Assembly (NCBI GenBank): GCA_028707105.1
Contig: JAQTUY010000083.1
Coordinates: forward strand, 1-7,061
Length of the DNA: 7,061 nt
Reading direction: 5' to 3'
DNA from: Candidatus Omnitrophota bacterium
Lineage (GTDB): Bacteria; Omnitrophota; Koll11; Gygaellales; JAQTUY01
A program made the translations under genes and the position numbers. The notes beneath the pieces are model-generated. The model was not told where the DNA came from. It saw only the letters and a program-made list of their open reading frames with translations, and ran no database searches. Below are positions 1 to 5,264 of the stretch, piece by piece (positions within the stretch are counted from its first letter, which is position 1; each line of letters starts with the position of its first letter).

Positions 1-63
1 GAAAATATCCTCTATGAATTAAGAATGGTGTATGTCCAAACCACCACGGGAGAAAAGAAATGA
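1..63 (+). CDS. C-terminal tail of an unidentified protein (partial)
   Basis: An open frame runs from the first base to a TGA at 61-63 and encodes the last 20 residues of a protein, ending in TTTGEKK. Its stop overlaps the ATG of the next gene (ATGA at 60-63), the usual arrangement of translationally coupled operon neighbours; this is the main reason for calling it coding. The fragment is too short to assign to a family. In Escherichia coli the comparable small zinc protein gene ycaR follows lpxK, so a lipid A or envelope gene is possible, but nothing in these 20 residues shows that. Confidence 0.5.
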   Translation, partial: ENILYELRMVYVQTTTGEKK

Positions 64-215
64 TCGATAAAGAACTTCTGGATATTCTGGCCTGCCCGGA
101 CTGCAAGGGCGACGTGGAGTTAAAAGACAACAAGATAGCCTGTAAGAAATGCGGGAAAAAATATCCTATCAAGAACGGTATACCGATAATGATCGTTGAA
201 GAAGCGGAAAAATAA
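60..215 (+). CDS. Trm112 / UPF0434 (YcaR-like) small zinc-ribbon protein
   Basis: This 51-residue protein has four cysteines in two pairs, C12-P-D-C15 and C28-K-K-C31, followed by a [10 protein letters not shown] segment. That is the layout of the Trm112/UPF0434 family: CPxC near the N terminus, then CxxC, then a hydrophobic 'Y-P-I-x-x-G-I-P' stretch. In eukaryotes and archaea Trm112 is a zinc-binding partner that activates several methyltransferases. Bacterial short forms such as YcaR have no settled role, so a partner-protein function here is inference. The ATG at 60 is preceded by GGGAGA at 48-53 with six bases of spacing. The gene overlaps the upstream stop by four bases and ends one base before aroQ, so it is probably co-transcribed with both. 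It is very short but complete for the family (about 55-65 residues is usual). Confidence 0.85.
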   Translation: MIDKELLDILACPDCKGDVELKDNKIACKKCGKKYPIKNGIPIMIVEEAEK

Positions 216-216
216 G

Positions 217-651
217 ATGAAAAAAATACTCGTAATTCACGGGCCGAACCTGGACCTATTAGGCAAGAGGGAGCCGCAGGTCTATGGCAAGACTACTCTT
301 ACCGAGATCAATTCCAGGCTTGGAAAAATCGCGAAAGCCAAAAAAGCCCAGTTAAAAATTGTACAATCAAACCATGAAGGCAAGATAGTAGACCTCATCG
401 GCAAAAGCGCGGGCAAATTTGACGGGATATTGATCAATCCGGCCGCCTACACCCATACCAGCGTGGCAATAAGGGACGCGATCGCCGGCTGCGGCACCCC
501 TACGGTAGAGGTACATATTTCAAATATTTATAGCCGGGAGGAGTTCAGACGCCATTCCCTGATCAGCCCGGTTGCTAAGGGCCAGGTTTGCGGGTTTGGG
601 ATAAATAGCTATTTACTGGGCCTTGAGGCCCTAATTGATATTTTGAATTAA
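217..651 (+). CDS. aroQ: Type II 3-dehydroquinate dehydratase
   Basis: The 144-residue product matches the type II dehydroquinase family in length and motifs. The enzyme converts 3-dehydroquinate to 3-dehydroshikimate, step three of the shikimate pathway for aromatic amino acids, in the cytosol; the family forms dodecamers. Visible signatures are [13 protein letters not shown] (8-20) with R18, the flexible-lid tyrosine Y23 (YG), QSNHEG (50-55), [16 protein letters not shown] (73-88) with N74 and H80, and VHISN plus REEFR with H100 and R111. These correspond to the known catalytic and substrate-binding residues. I chose the ATG at 217 because family members begin right at '[11 protein letters not shown]'. 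A TTG at 196 would add seven lysine/arginine-rich residues and overlap the preceding gene. Only one base separates it from the zinc-ribbon gene; a 44-base gap follows. Confidence 0.96.
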   Translation: MKKILVIHGPNLDLLGKREPQVYGKTTLTEINSRLGKIAKAKKAQLKIVQSNHEGKIVDLIGKSAGKFDGILINPAAYTHTSVAIRDAIAGCGTPTVEVHISNIYSREEFRRHSLISPVAKGQVCGFGINSYLLGLEALIDILN

Positions 652-684
652 CGTGGGTCAGGCTTCTTTTTACCATCACAAACC

Positions 685-690
685 AAGGAG
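685..690 (+). promoter_or_regulatory. Ribosome binding site setting a TTG start
   Basis: AAGGAG lies five bases before TTG at 696. No ATG or GTG occurs in frame near the expected N terminus (the first internal methionine is at residue 56), so this site is what supports a TTG start for the peptidase. Confidence 0.75.
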
Positions 691-695
691 ATAGC

Positions 696-1757
696 TTGAA
701 ACCACTTAGTAACCTGCATAAAACCCTCAAAGAGCGCAAGCTGGATGGCCTGCTGATCAGCCACCAGCCCAATATAACCTATATTACCGGCTACTCCAGC
801 CGGGACTCCTACTTACTGATAACCCCGAAAATCAGCTATTTTATTACCGACTTCCGTTATATGGAAGAGGCCAAGGCTGGCCTAAACAAAGCTTTCTCTA
901 TCCGGCAAATAAACGGTTCGGTATTCGGCCTTATTGCTCAGCTAGTCAATAAATCCGGGCTTCGCCGCCTGGGATTTGAATCCAGACATATGCCTTACGC
1001 CGAATACGCCAGGATCAAGGAAGAATTGGATTATAAAACCGACTTTATCCCTGTTCCCAAGCTGGTAGAGGAACTGCGCCAGGTAAAGACGCCCCAAGAG
1101 ATCCGCAAGATCAAAAAAGCCATAAAGATCAATATCCAGGCCTTTAACTACGCCAAAAACATCCTCAAACCCGGAATGAAAGAGCTAGAGATCGCCGCGC
1201 TCCTGGAGCGCTTTATAGCCAGCAAAGAAGCCAAAGCCTCTTTTGAGATAATTGTCGCCTCCGGGCCAAATTCGGCTTTCCCGCACCATATCCCCTCCGG
1301 CCGTAAGATACGGGAGAATGAACCTGTCCTTATTGACATGGGAGTTGAGCTGGAAAGCTATAAATCTGACTTGACACGCACATACTTTTTAGGTAAAATA
1401 ACACGGTTATACAGAAGAGGTTATGATATTATTGACATGGCGCAAAAATGCGCCATCAAGAAGATAAAACCCGGTATTGCGGCCAGCCTTATAGACGGAG
1501 CTGCCCGCCAATACCTTACCCGCAAAGGTTTAGGTTCGTTCTTCGGCCACAGCTTAGGCCATGGAATAGGCCTGGAGGTCCACGAAGAACCCACGGTTTC
1601 AGCCAAAAACAACCAAAAACTACTGCCAGGCATGGTTTTTACGGTGGAACCGGCATTTTATCTTCCTAAAAAATTCGGAATAAGGACCGAAGATATGGTC
1701 CTGGTAACACGGAAGGGAGTTGAAATTTTAAGCTATGATCTCGATAAACGAATTTAA
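696..1757 (+). CDS. Xaa-Pro peptidase (M24 family, PepP/PepQ/YqhT-like)
   Basis: The protein has 353 residues, the usual length for bacterial YqhT/PepQ-type enzymes. These cytosolic dimetal peptidases cut the bond before proline in peptides. Residues 1-125 form a creatinase-type N-terminal domain; about 130-350 form the pita-bread M24 catalytic domain. All five expected metal ligands can be seen: D214 (LIDMG), D225 (SDLTR), H289 in the H-S-L-G-H-G-I-G motif, E318 (VEPAF) and E332 (RTED), with H296 in VHEEP also conserved. Aminopeptidase (Xaa-Pro) versus dipeptidase (prolidase) cannot be decided from sequence alone. The start is TTG with a good AAGGAG. Its last 23 bases overlap the start of efp in another frame, so the two are probably translated from one message. 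The same peptidase-efp pairing occurs in Bacillus. Confidence 0.93.
   Translation: MKPLSNLHKTLKERKLDGLLISHQPNITYITGYSSRDSYLLITPKISYFITDFRYMEEAKAGLNKAFSIRQINGSVFGLIAQLVNKSGLRRLGFESRHMPYAEYARIKEELDYKTDFIPVPKLVEELRQVKTPQEIRKIKKAIKINIQAFNYAKNILKPGMKELEIAALLERFIASKEAKASFEIIVASGPNSAFPHHIPSGRKIRENEPVLIDMGVELESYKSDLTRTYFLGKITRLYRRGYDIIDMAQKCAIKKIKPGIAASLIDGAARQYLTRKGLGSFFGHSLGHGIGLEVHEEPTVSAKNNQKLLPGMVFTVEPAFYLPKKFGIRTEDMVLVTRKGVEILSYDLDKRI
1371..1399 (+). promoter_or_regulatory. Possible sigma-70-type promoter inside the peptidase gene
   Basis: TTGACA at 1371-1376 is followed, after exactly 17 bases, by TAAAAT at 1394-1399. That is a perfect consensus -35 and a five-of-six -10 at ideal spacing. It points toward efp, whose start lies about 335 bases downstream. 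The -35 falls on codons for the conserved S-D-L-T-R metal-binding motif, so it may simply be a by-product of coding. No transcript evidence is available. Confidence 0.3.
1437..1456 (+). repeat. Perfect inverted repeat in coding sequence
   Basis: Eight bases (ATGGCGCA) are followed by AAAA and then the exact reverse complement (TGCGCCAT), giving a compact hairpin inside the peptidase gene. It encodes an alanine/lysine-rich helix region, has no T-run after it and is not terminator-like. It is recorded only as visible structure; a function is not implied. Confidence 0.4.
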
Positions 1758-2298
1758 ATCAGGTTTAACTATTTGTGTCGAAGGCAGGGTCTATCTGGTG
1801 CTGGAATTCCAGCACGTAAAGCCAGGCAAGGGAGCGGCTTTCATCCGGGTCAAGCTAAGGGACCTCAAAGCCAATACCGTAATCGAAAAGACCTTCCGAG
1901 GCGAAGAAAAGATAGAAGAAGCCTATATTGATGAAAGAAAGCTGCAATACACCTACCACAGCGGTTCAACCTACCACTTTATGGACCAGGAAAACTATGA
2001 AGAAGTTTCTTTTTCCGAAGAAACGCTGGGGAACGCCGTTCATTTCCTTCAAGATAACCTGGAAGTCACCGCTTTTTTCTACAAAGGCGAGATCTTGAAC
2101 GTTAACCTTCCCAATTTCATCCAGGTCAAGGTAATACATACCGAGCCGGGAGTAAAGGGAGATACCGCCAAGGGCAGCCTTAAACCGGCGGAAATCGAGA
2201 CCGGCTACACCATCCAGGTTCCCCTTTTTATAGAGATCGACGACTTGATCAAGGTAGATACGCGCACCGGATCATATATAGAAAGAGTGTACGCCTAA
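1735..2298 (+). CDS. efp: Translation elongation factor P
   Basis: At 187 residues this matches EF-P, which binds the ribosome between the P and E sites and relieves stalling at consecutive prolines. The N-terminal KOW-like domain spans about 1-63, followed by two OB-type domains (about 64-127 and 128-187). The tip loop is KPGKGAAF, placing K32 where E. coli carries its modified K34. The C terminus has the family signature IKVDTRTGSYIERV. The lysine at the tip would allow modification by an EpmA-type or Bacillus-type route, but no modification gene lies in this window. The ATG at 1735 is chosen because family members begin just before the D/N-x-F-K/R-x-G motif (here N-E-F-K-S-G). It lies inside the end of the upstream peptidase gene, and a GGGAG-like site sits well upstream (about 15 bases), so coupling to the upstream gene probably helps initiation. 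Confidence 0.97.
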   Translation: MISINEFKSGLTICVEGRVYLVLEFQHVKPGKGAAFIRVKLRDLKANTVIEKTFRGEEKIEEAYIDERKLQYTYHSGSTYHFMDQENYEEVSFSEETLGNAVHFLQDNLEVTAFFYKGEILNVNLPNFIQVKVIHTEPGVKGDTAKGSLKPAEIETGYTIQVPLFIEIDDLIKVDTRTGSYIERVYA

Positions 2299-2314
2299 AG
2301 TCGTTTTTGTGGAC

Positions 2315-2323
2315 AAGGAGGAG
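2315..2323 (+). promoter_or_regulatory. Strong ribosome binding site setting the accB GTG start
   Basis: AAGGAGGAG ends seven bases before GTG at 2331. This extended Shine-Dalgarno favours the GTG over an in-frame TTG at 2307. Starting at the TTG would translate the ribosome binding site itself as part of the protein. Confidence 0.8.
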
Positions 2324-2330
2324 TTTTAAA

Positions 2331-2795
2331 GTGAATATCAAAGAGATCAAAGAAATGATCAGCCTGATGAACGAAAACGGCCTGGTAGAACTGGAGGTCG
2401 AAAAAGAAGGCCTGCGCGTCCGCCTTAAAAAAACGTCTTCCGGCGGCGAAGCAAGCGCCATGGGCCCGATAATAATCGAAAAAGAGAGGATTTCGCAAGC
2501 GCAGAGCGCGCCCGCCTCCCGCGAAGAAGCCAGGGGCAAAGAAACGCCCGCTAACACCATCGAAATAAAAGCCCCCATGGTCGGGACCTTTTATCGCGCT
2601 CCTTCTCCGGAATCGCCGCCCTATGTCGAAGTCGGGCAAGTAATCGAACCAGGGCAGGTCATCTGCATCATCGAAGCTATGAAATTAATGAACGAGATCA
2701 AGTCGGAAGTCAAAGGTAAAATAATCGAAATACAGGTTGATAACACCGAACCGGTAGAATTTGGGCAGCCGATGTTCCTTATCGCGCCCATTTAA
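2331..2795 (+). CDS. accB: Acetyl-CoA carboxylase biotin carboxyl carrier protein
   Basis: The 154-residue product is a full-length AccB (BCCP). Carried on its biotin, CO2 moves from biotin carboxylase to the carboxyltransferase that makes malonyl-CoA, the first step of fatty-acid synthesis. Residues 1-35 form the conserved helix-rich N-terminal region (IKEIKEMISLMNENGL). About 36-75 are a charged, alanine- and glutamate-rich flexible linker. Residues 77-154 are the biotinyl domain, with the 'thumb' typical of bacterial AccB (GTFYRAPSPESPPYVEVG) and the biotin site EAMKLM, where K118 is the expected biotinylated lysine. It starts at GTG with a strong ribosome binding site and lies 32 bases after efp. 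accC follows directly, the usual arrangement, because the two subunits are made in a controlled ratio. Confidence 0.97.
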   Translation: MNIKEIKEMISLMNENGLVELEVEKEGLRVRLKKTSSGGEASAMGPIIIEKERISQAQSAPASREEARGKETPANTIEIKAPMVGTFYRAPSPESPPYVEVGQVIEPGQVICIIEAMKLMNEIKSEVKGKIIEIQVDNTEPVEFGQPMFLIAPI

Positions 2796-2816
2796 TTGCC
2801 TAAATTACCTCTTAAA

Positions 2817-4181
2817 ATGTTCTCTAAAATACTGATCGCCAACCGGGGCGAGATCGCCCTGAGAATCATCCGCGCCTGCCGGGAACTTAATATCCGCACG
2901 GTAGCCGTATACTCTGAAGCGGATAAAAGCTCCCTGCATGTGCGCTTCGCGGACGAAGCTATCTGCATCGGCCAGGCCCCCAGCGCCAACAGCTATCTTA
3001 ATATTCCCGCTATCATCAGCGCCGCTGAAATAACGGACGTGGAAGCTATCCACCCCGGTTACGGCTTCTTGGCGGAAAATCCCCACTTCGCCGAGATCTG
3101 CGAATCCTGTCAGATCACCTTCATTGGGCCATCCCCGGAAAATATCCGCCTTATGGGAGACAAGATGGCAGCCCGCACAGCTATGCAAAAAGCCGGTCTG
3201 CCGATCATTCCCGGAAGCGCCTTTATAATCAAAAATAAGGAAGAGGCTATTAAAACCGCCAAGCGCATCGGCTATCCCATAATAATCAAGGCTTCAGCCG
3301 GAGGCGGAGGCAGGGGAATGCGGGTATGCCATAATGATATCAGCCTTATCAGCAACCTGATGACCGCCCAATCAGAAGCTGAAGCCAACTTCGGCAATCC
3401 TAATGTCTATATCGAGAAATATATCGAAAGCCCCCGGCACATCGAGATCCAGATCCTGGCTGACAAACACGGGCATATCGTACACCTGGGGGAGAGAGAT
3501 TGCAGTATTCAAAGAAGACACCAAAAACTCCTGGAAGAATCCCCCTCGATCGCGATGGACAGCAAATTACGCCGGCGTCTTGGCGAACTGGCAGTCAAGG
3601 GAGCTAAAAGCGCGAATTACATGAGCGCCGGGACGATGGAATTCCTTCTGGATAAGCATAACAACTTCTATTTCATGGAAATGAACACCCGCATACAAGT
3701 GGAGCACCCCGTAACCGAGATGGTCACCGGTATAGACCTGATCAAAAAACAGATCCAGATCGCGGCGGGTGAAAAACTGAATTTACAGCAAGACGATATC
3801 CAGATCAGGGGCCACGCTATCGAATGCCGCATCAATGCCGAAGATTTCGAAAAGGATTTTATGCCCTGCCCGGGAAAAATAGAGATGCTCCACGTTCCCG
3901 GCGGACCGGGTATACGGGTTGACAGCCATATTTACTGCGGCTACCAGATCCCGCCGTTCTACGATTCGCTTATTGCCAAGATAATCGCCTACGGGCGAAA
4001 CCGCAGCGAAGCCCTGAAGATCATGTCCAGGGCTCTTAATGAATATACCGTTGAACCGGTAAAAACCACTATTACATTCCACCGCCAGTTGATGAAAAAT
4101 CCCCTGTTCATAAAAGGCGAAATATCCACGCATTTTATCCAGGATATGTTGAAGGAAAAAACCGAAAAAACGGAGAAATAA
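2817..4181 (+). CDS. accC: Acetyl-CoA carboxylase, biotin carboxylase subunit
   Basis: This 454-residue ATP-grasp enzyme carboxylates the biotin on AccB using ATP and bicarbonate. The N-terminal biotin carboxylase domain begins [14 protein letters not shown] and includes [10 protein letters not shown] (79-88). The ATP-grasp core has K116, K158, the glycine loop AGGGGRGM (161-168), H208, K237 in HQKLLEE, and E275 and E288. The catalytic loop [11 protein letters not shown] contains R292, Q294, V295 and E296, and R338 (CRINAED) completes the bicarbonate/biotin site. All match E. coli AccC positions nearly one for one, so the enzyme looks intact. The ATG at 2817 fits the family N terminus. A TTG at 2796, directly after the accB stop, is possible and would add seven residues. 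Neither start has a recognisable Shine-Dalgarno, which suggests coupling to accB translation. The C-terminal tail is a short K/T/E-rich run. Confidence 0.97.
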   Translation: MFSKILIANRGEIALRIIRACRELNIRTVAVYSEADKSSLHVRFADEAICIGQAPSANSYLNIPAIISAAEITDVEAIHPGYGFLAENPHFAEICESCQITFIGPSPENIRLMGDKMAARTAMQKAGLPIIPGSAFIIKNKEEAIKTAKRIGYPIIIKASAGGGGRGMRVCHNDISLISNLMTAQSEAEANFGNPNVYIEKYIESPRHIEIQILADKHGHIVHLGERDCSIQRRHQKLLEESPSIAMDSKLRRRLGELAVKGAKSANYMSAGTMEFLLDKHNNFYFMEMNTRIQVEHPVTEMVTGIDLIKKQIQIAAGEKLNLQQDDIQIRGHAIECRINAEDFEKDFMPCPGKIEMLHVPGGPGIRVDSHIYCGYQIPPFYDSLIAKIIAYGRNRSEALKIMSRALNEYTVEPVKTTITFHRQLMKNPLFIKGEISTHFIQDMLKEKTEKTEK

Positions 4182-4182
4182 A

Positions 4183-4533
4183 ATGATCCCCGAAGATTCC
4201 CGGACAGACTTAGGCACGATAAGGATACACAAAAAAGTGATCGCTTCCATCGCCCAGTTAGCTTCGATGGAGATAGAAGGCGTCAAGCGTATCAGCGCTA
4301 ATTTTAACAGTGATGTCTGGGGCCTGATCTCCGGAAAAAACCCCTCCGGCATAAAAGTCGATATAGATAAGAACGAAGAAATACGGATCAACGTTCCCCT
4401 GGTAGTCAAATACGGCTTTAACCTGCCGGAAATAGCCAACAAGGTCCAGGAGAATATCCAGCGGGCCGTGGAAAAAACGACCAGCCTTGCAATTAAGGAT
4501 ATCAACATAAATATACAGGGAGTCGAAAAGTAA
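4183..4533 (+). CDS. Asp23/Gls24 family protein (YqhY-like)
   Basis: A 116-residue protein with the Asp23/Gls24 (DUF322) pattern: L-G-T-I-R-I-H near 11-16, an I-A-S-I-A-Q-L-A-S helix with E-G-V-K-R-I (about 20-37), a K-V-D-I strand, N-V-P-L-V-V-K-Y-G, then a long helix VQENIQRAVEKTT and a final ININIQGVE strand. There is no signal peptide or membrane segment. It follows accC by one base, with GGAG seven bases before its ATG. In Bacillus the related yqhY occupies the same place after accBC and has been linked genetically to control of acetyl-CoA carboxylase activity; the same role here is inference from position. Staphylococcal Asp23 is instead a membrane-associated protein held by AmaP, and an AmaP-like gene is the next one here. 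Both possibilities remain open. Confidence 0.87.
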   Translation: MIPEDSRTDLGTIRIHKKVIASIAQLASMEIEGVKRISANFNSDVWGLISGKNPSGIKVDIDKNEEIRINVPLVVKYGFNLPEIANKVQENIQRAVEKTTSLAIKDININIQGVEK

Positions 4534-4547
4534 ACTTTGGAGGAACT

Positions 4548-5159
4548 ATGAGATTTCTAACCATCGCGGGGATCGTTTTTTATACCAGCATCGTTTTCTT
4601 TATCGGCGGCATCCTGATAATCTTTTCTTTCAATTACCTACCCATACAAGATGCCATAAACGCTCTTACCCAATACCTGCCCTTGACCTTAAATTCCAGG
4701 GTCATCGTCGGACTCACCGGATTATTGCTTATTATCATCAGTTATTCCTTCGCTCAGTTAATACTGGGAAAAATGCAGCAGGAAAAAACAATCGCTTTTG
4801 CCAACCCTCAAGGGCAGGTAACCATTTCCTTATCGGCAGTGGAAGACCTGATCAAACGCCTTGTCCGCGGTATGCCGGAGATAAAAGAAATACGCCCGGA
4901 TGTCATAGCCGGGAAAAAAGGAATAGCCGTGGATCTGCGCCTGATCCTGGCTTCCGAAGTCAATATCCCCGACCTCACCAGCCGCCTTCAGGACACCATA
5001 AAAAATAAGATCCAGGAAACCTTAGGGATTGAAGAAGAGATCTTCGTCAAGATACATGTGGCAAAGATAATATCAACGGAAGAAAAAGACAGGAAGAGAA
5101 AAGAAACAGACAAAGAAGAGCCTCGCTCTATCCCTTATAGCGGATACGGGCGGGTTTAA
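4548..5159 (+). CDS. amaP: AmaP-like alkaline shock response membrane anchor protein
   Basis: The 203-residue product starts with two hydrophobic segments, about 4-29 and 52-74, joined by a short loop (30-50), forming a membrane hairpin with both ends probably in the cytosol. Residues about 84-175 (beginning NPQGQVTISLSAVEDLI, then I-K-E-I, G-I-A-V-D-L-R-L, V-N-I-P, and ending EEIFVKIHVAKI) repeat the pattern of the Asp23 domain in the preceding gene. A charged lysine/glutamate-rich linker (177-193) then leads to an aromatic, glycine-containing end (IPYSGYGRV). This layout matches AmaP of Firmicutes, which anchors Asp23 to the membrane. GGAGG at 4539-4543 sits four bases before the ATG. Gene order with Asp23 supports a two-protein membrane assembly; whether AccBC is also recruited is speculation. 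Confidence 0.82.
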   Translation: MRFLTIAGIVFYTSIVFFIGGILIIFSFNYLPIQDAINALTQYLPLTLNSRVIVGLTGLLLIIISYSFAQLILGKMQQEKTIAFANPQGQVTISLSAVEDLIKRLVRGMPEIKEIRPDVIAGKKGIAVDLRLILASEVNIPDLTSRLQDTIKNKIQETLGIEEEIFVKIHVAKIISTEEKDRKRKETDKEEPRSIPYSGYGRV

Positions 5160-5163
5160 CCAT

Positions 5164-5197
5164 ATCCCGCCTACTAAATATAACTAGGAGGCGGGAT
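5164..5197 (+). repeat. Hairpin 1, GC-rich inverted repeat after amaP
   Basis: ATCCCGCCTACTA at 5164-5176 pairs with TAGGAGGCGGGAT at 5185-5197, leaving an eight-base loop. Twelve of thirteen positions pair; the exception is A5173/G5188. It starts five bases after the amaP stop. The bases after it (TAATTC) are not a T-run, so it is not a classical intrinsic terminator. It could still stabilise the 3' end, take part in Rho-dependent ending, or be a dispersed palindromic element. Confidence 0.65.
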
Positions 5198-5203
5198 TAA
5201 TTC

Positions 5204-5245
5204 GCACTTATAACTTACGTCACTAACGTTGCGTAAGTTATGTGC
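5204..5245 (+). repeat. Hairpin 2, long inverted repeat before pfk
   Basis: ATAACTTACG at 5210-5219 pairs perfectly with CGTAAGTTAT at 5232-5241. After a two-base bulge (TT, 5208-5209), GCAC at 5204-5207 continues the stem with GTGC at 5242-5245. The result is 14 base pairs around a 12-base loop that itself holds the palindrome AACGTT. It lies five bases before the ribosome binding site of the PFK gene, so it would be in the 5' leader of any transcript reaching that gene. A regulatory role is possible but not shown. Confidence 0.65.
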
Positions 5246-5250
5246 TCATT

Positions 5251-5257
5251 AAAGGAG
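5251..5257 (+). promoter_or_regulatory. Ribosome binding site of the PFK gene
   Basis: AAAGGAG lies seven bases before ATG at 5265. Four of its bases plus one neighbour (GAGC, 5255-5258) can pair with GCTC at 5244-5247, whose first two bases also close hairpin 2. Confidence 0.8.
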
Positions 5258-5264
5258 CAACAAC

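Larger units (their letters stand above)
5160..5264 (+). other. Intergenic region with two inverted repeats
   Basis: This is the longest non-coding stretch in the window. It contains two separate hairpins, at 5164-5197 and 5204-5245, and then the ribosome binding site of the PFK gene. I see no open reading frame, no convincing -35/-10 pair and no T-tract terminator. It marks the likely boundary between the acc/Asp23/AmaP block and the pfk-gmhA-rfaE2 block. Confidence 0.7.

Noticed and set aside
196..216. Upstream TTG start for aroQ
   Set aside because: It adds a lysine-rich stretch not seen in the family and overlaps the zinc-ribbon gene. ATG at 217 gives the standard N terminus.
652..695. 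Promoter, riboswitch or small RNA in the aroQ-peptidase gap
   Set aside because: Forty-four bases hold only a ribosome binding site. No stable stem or promoter pair is visible.
2307..2330. TTG start for accB
   Set aside because: It would place the strong Shine-Dalgarno inside the coding sequence. GTG at 2331 has ideal spacing.
2295..2639. Minus-strand open frames opposite accB
   Set aside because: They overlap the well-supported AccB coding region and show only low-complexity residues rich in F, R and S.
3783..4508. Long antisense open frame (241 codons) on the minus strand across accC and the Asp23 gene
   Set aside because: It lies opposite two genes with unmistakable families, has no recognisable domain in its translation, and crosses their boundary. 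It is best explained as a shadow of the coding strand.
5164..5205. Intrinsic terminator after amaP
   Set aside because: The stem is good but the following bases are TAATTC, with no run of T. It is kept as a hairpin of unknown role.
5204..5245. Integron attC-like recombination site
   Set aside because: The outer ends do not give the paired core sites expected for attC, and no cassette-like genes or integrase are nearby.
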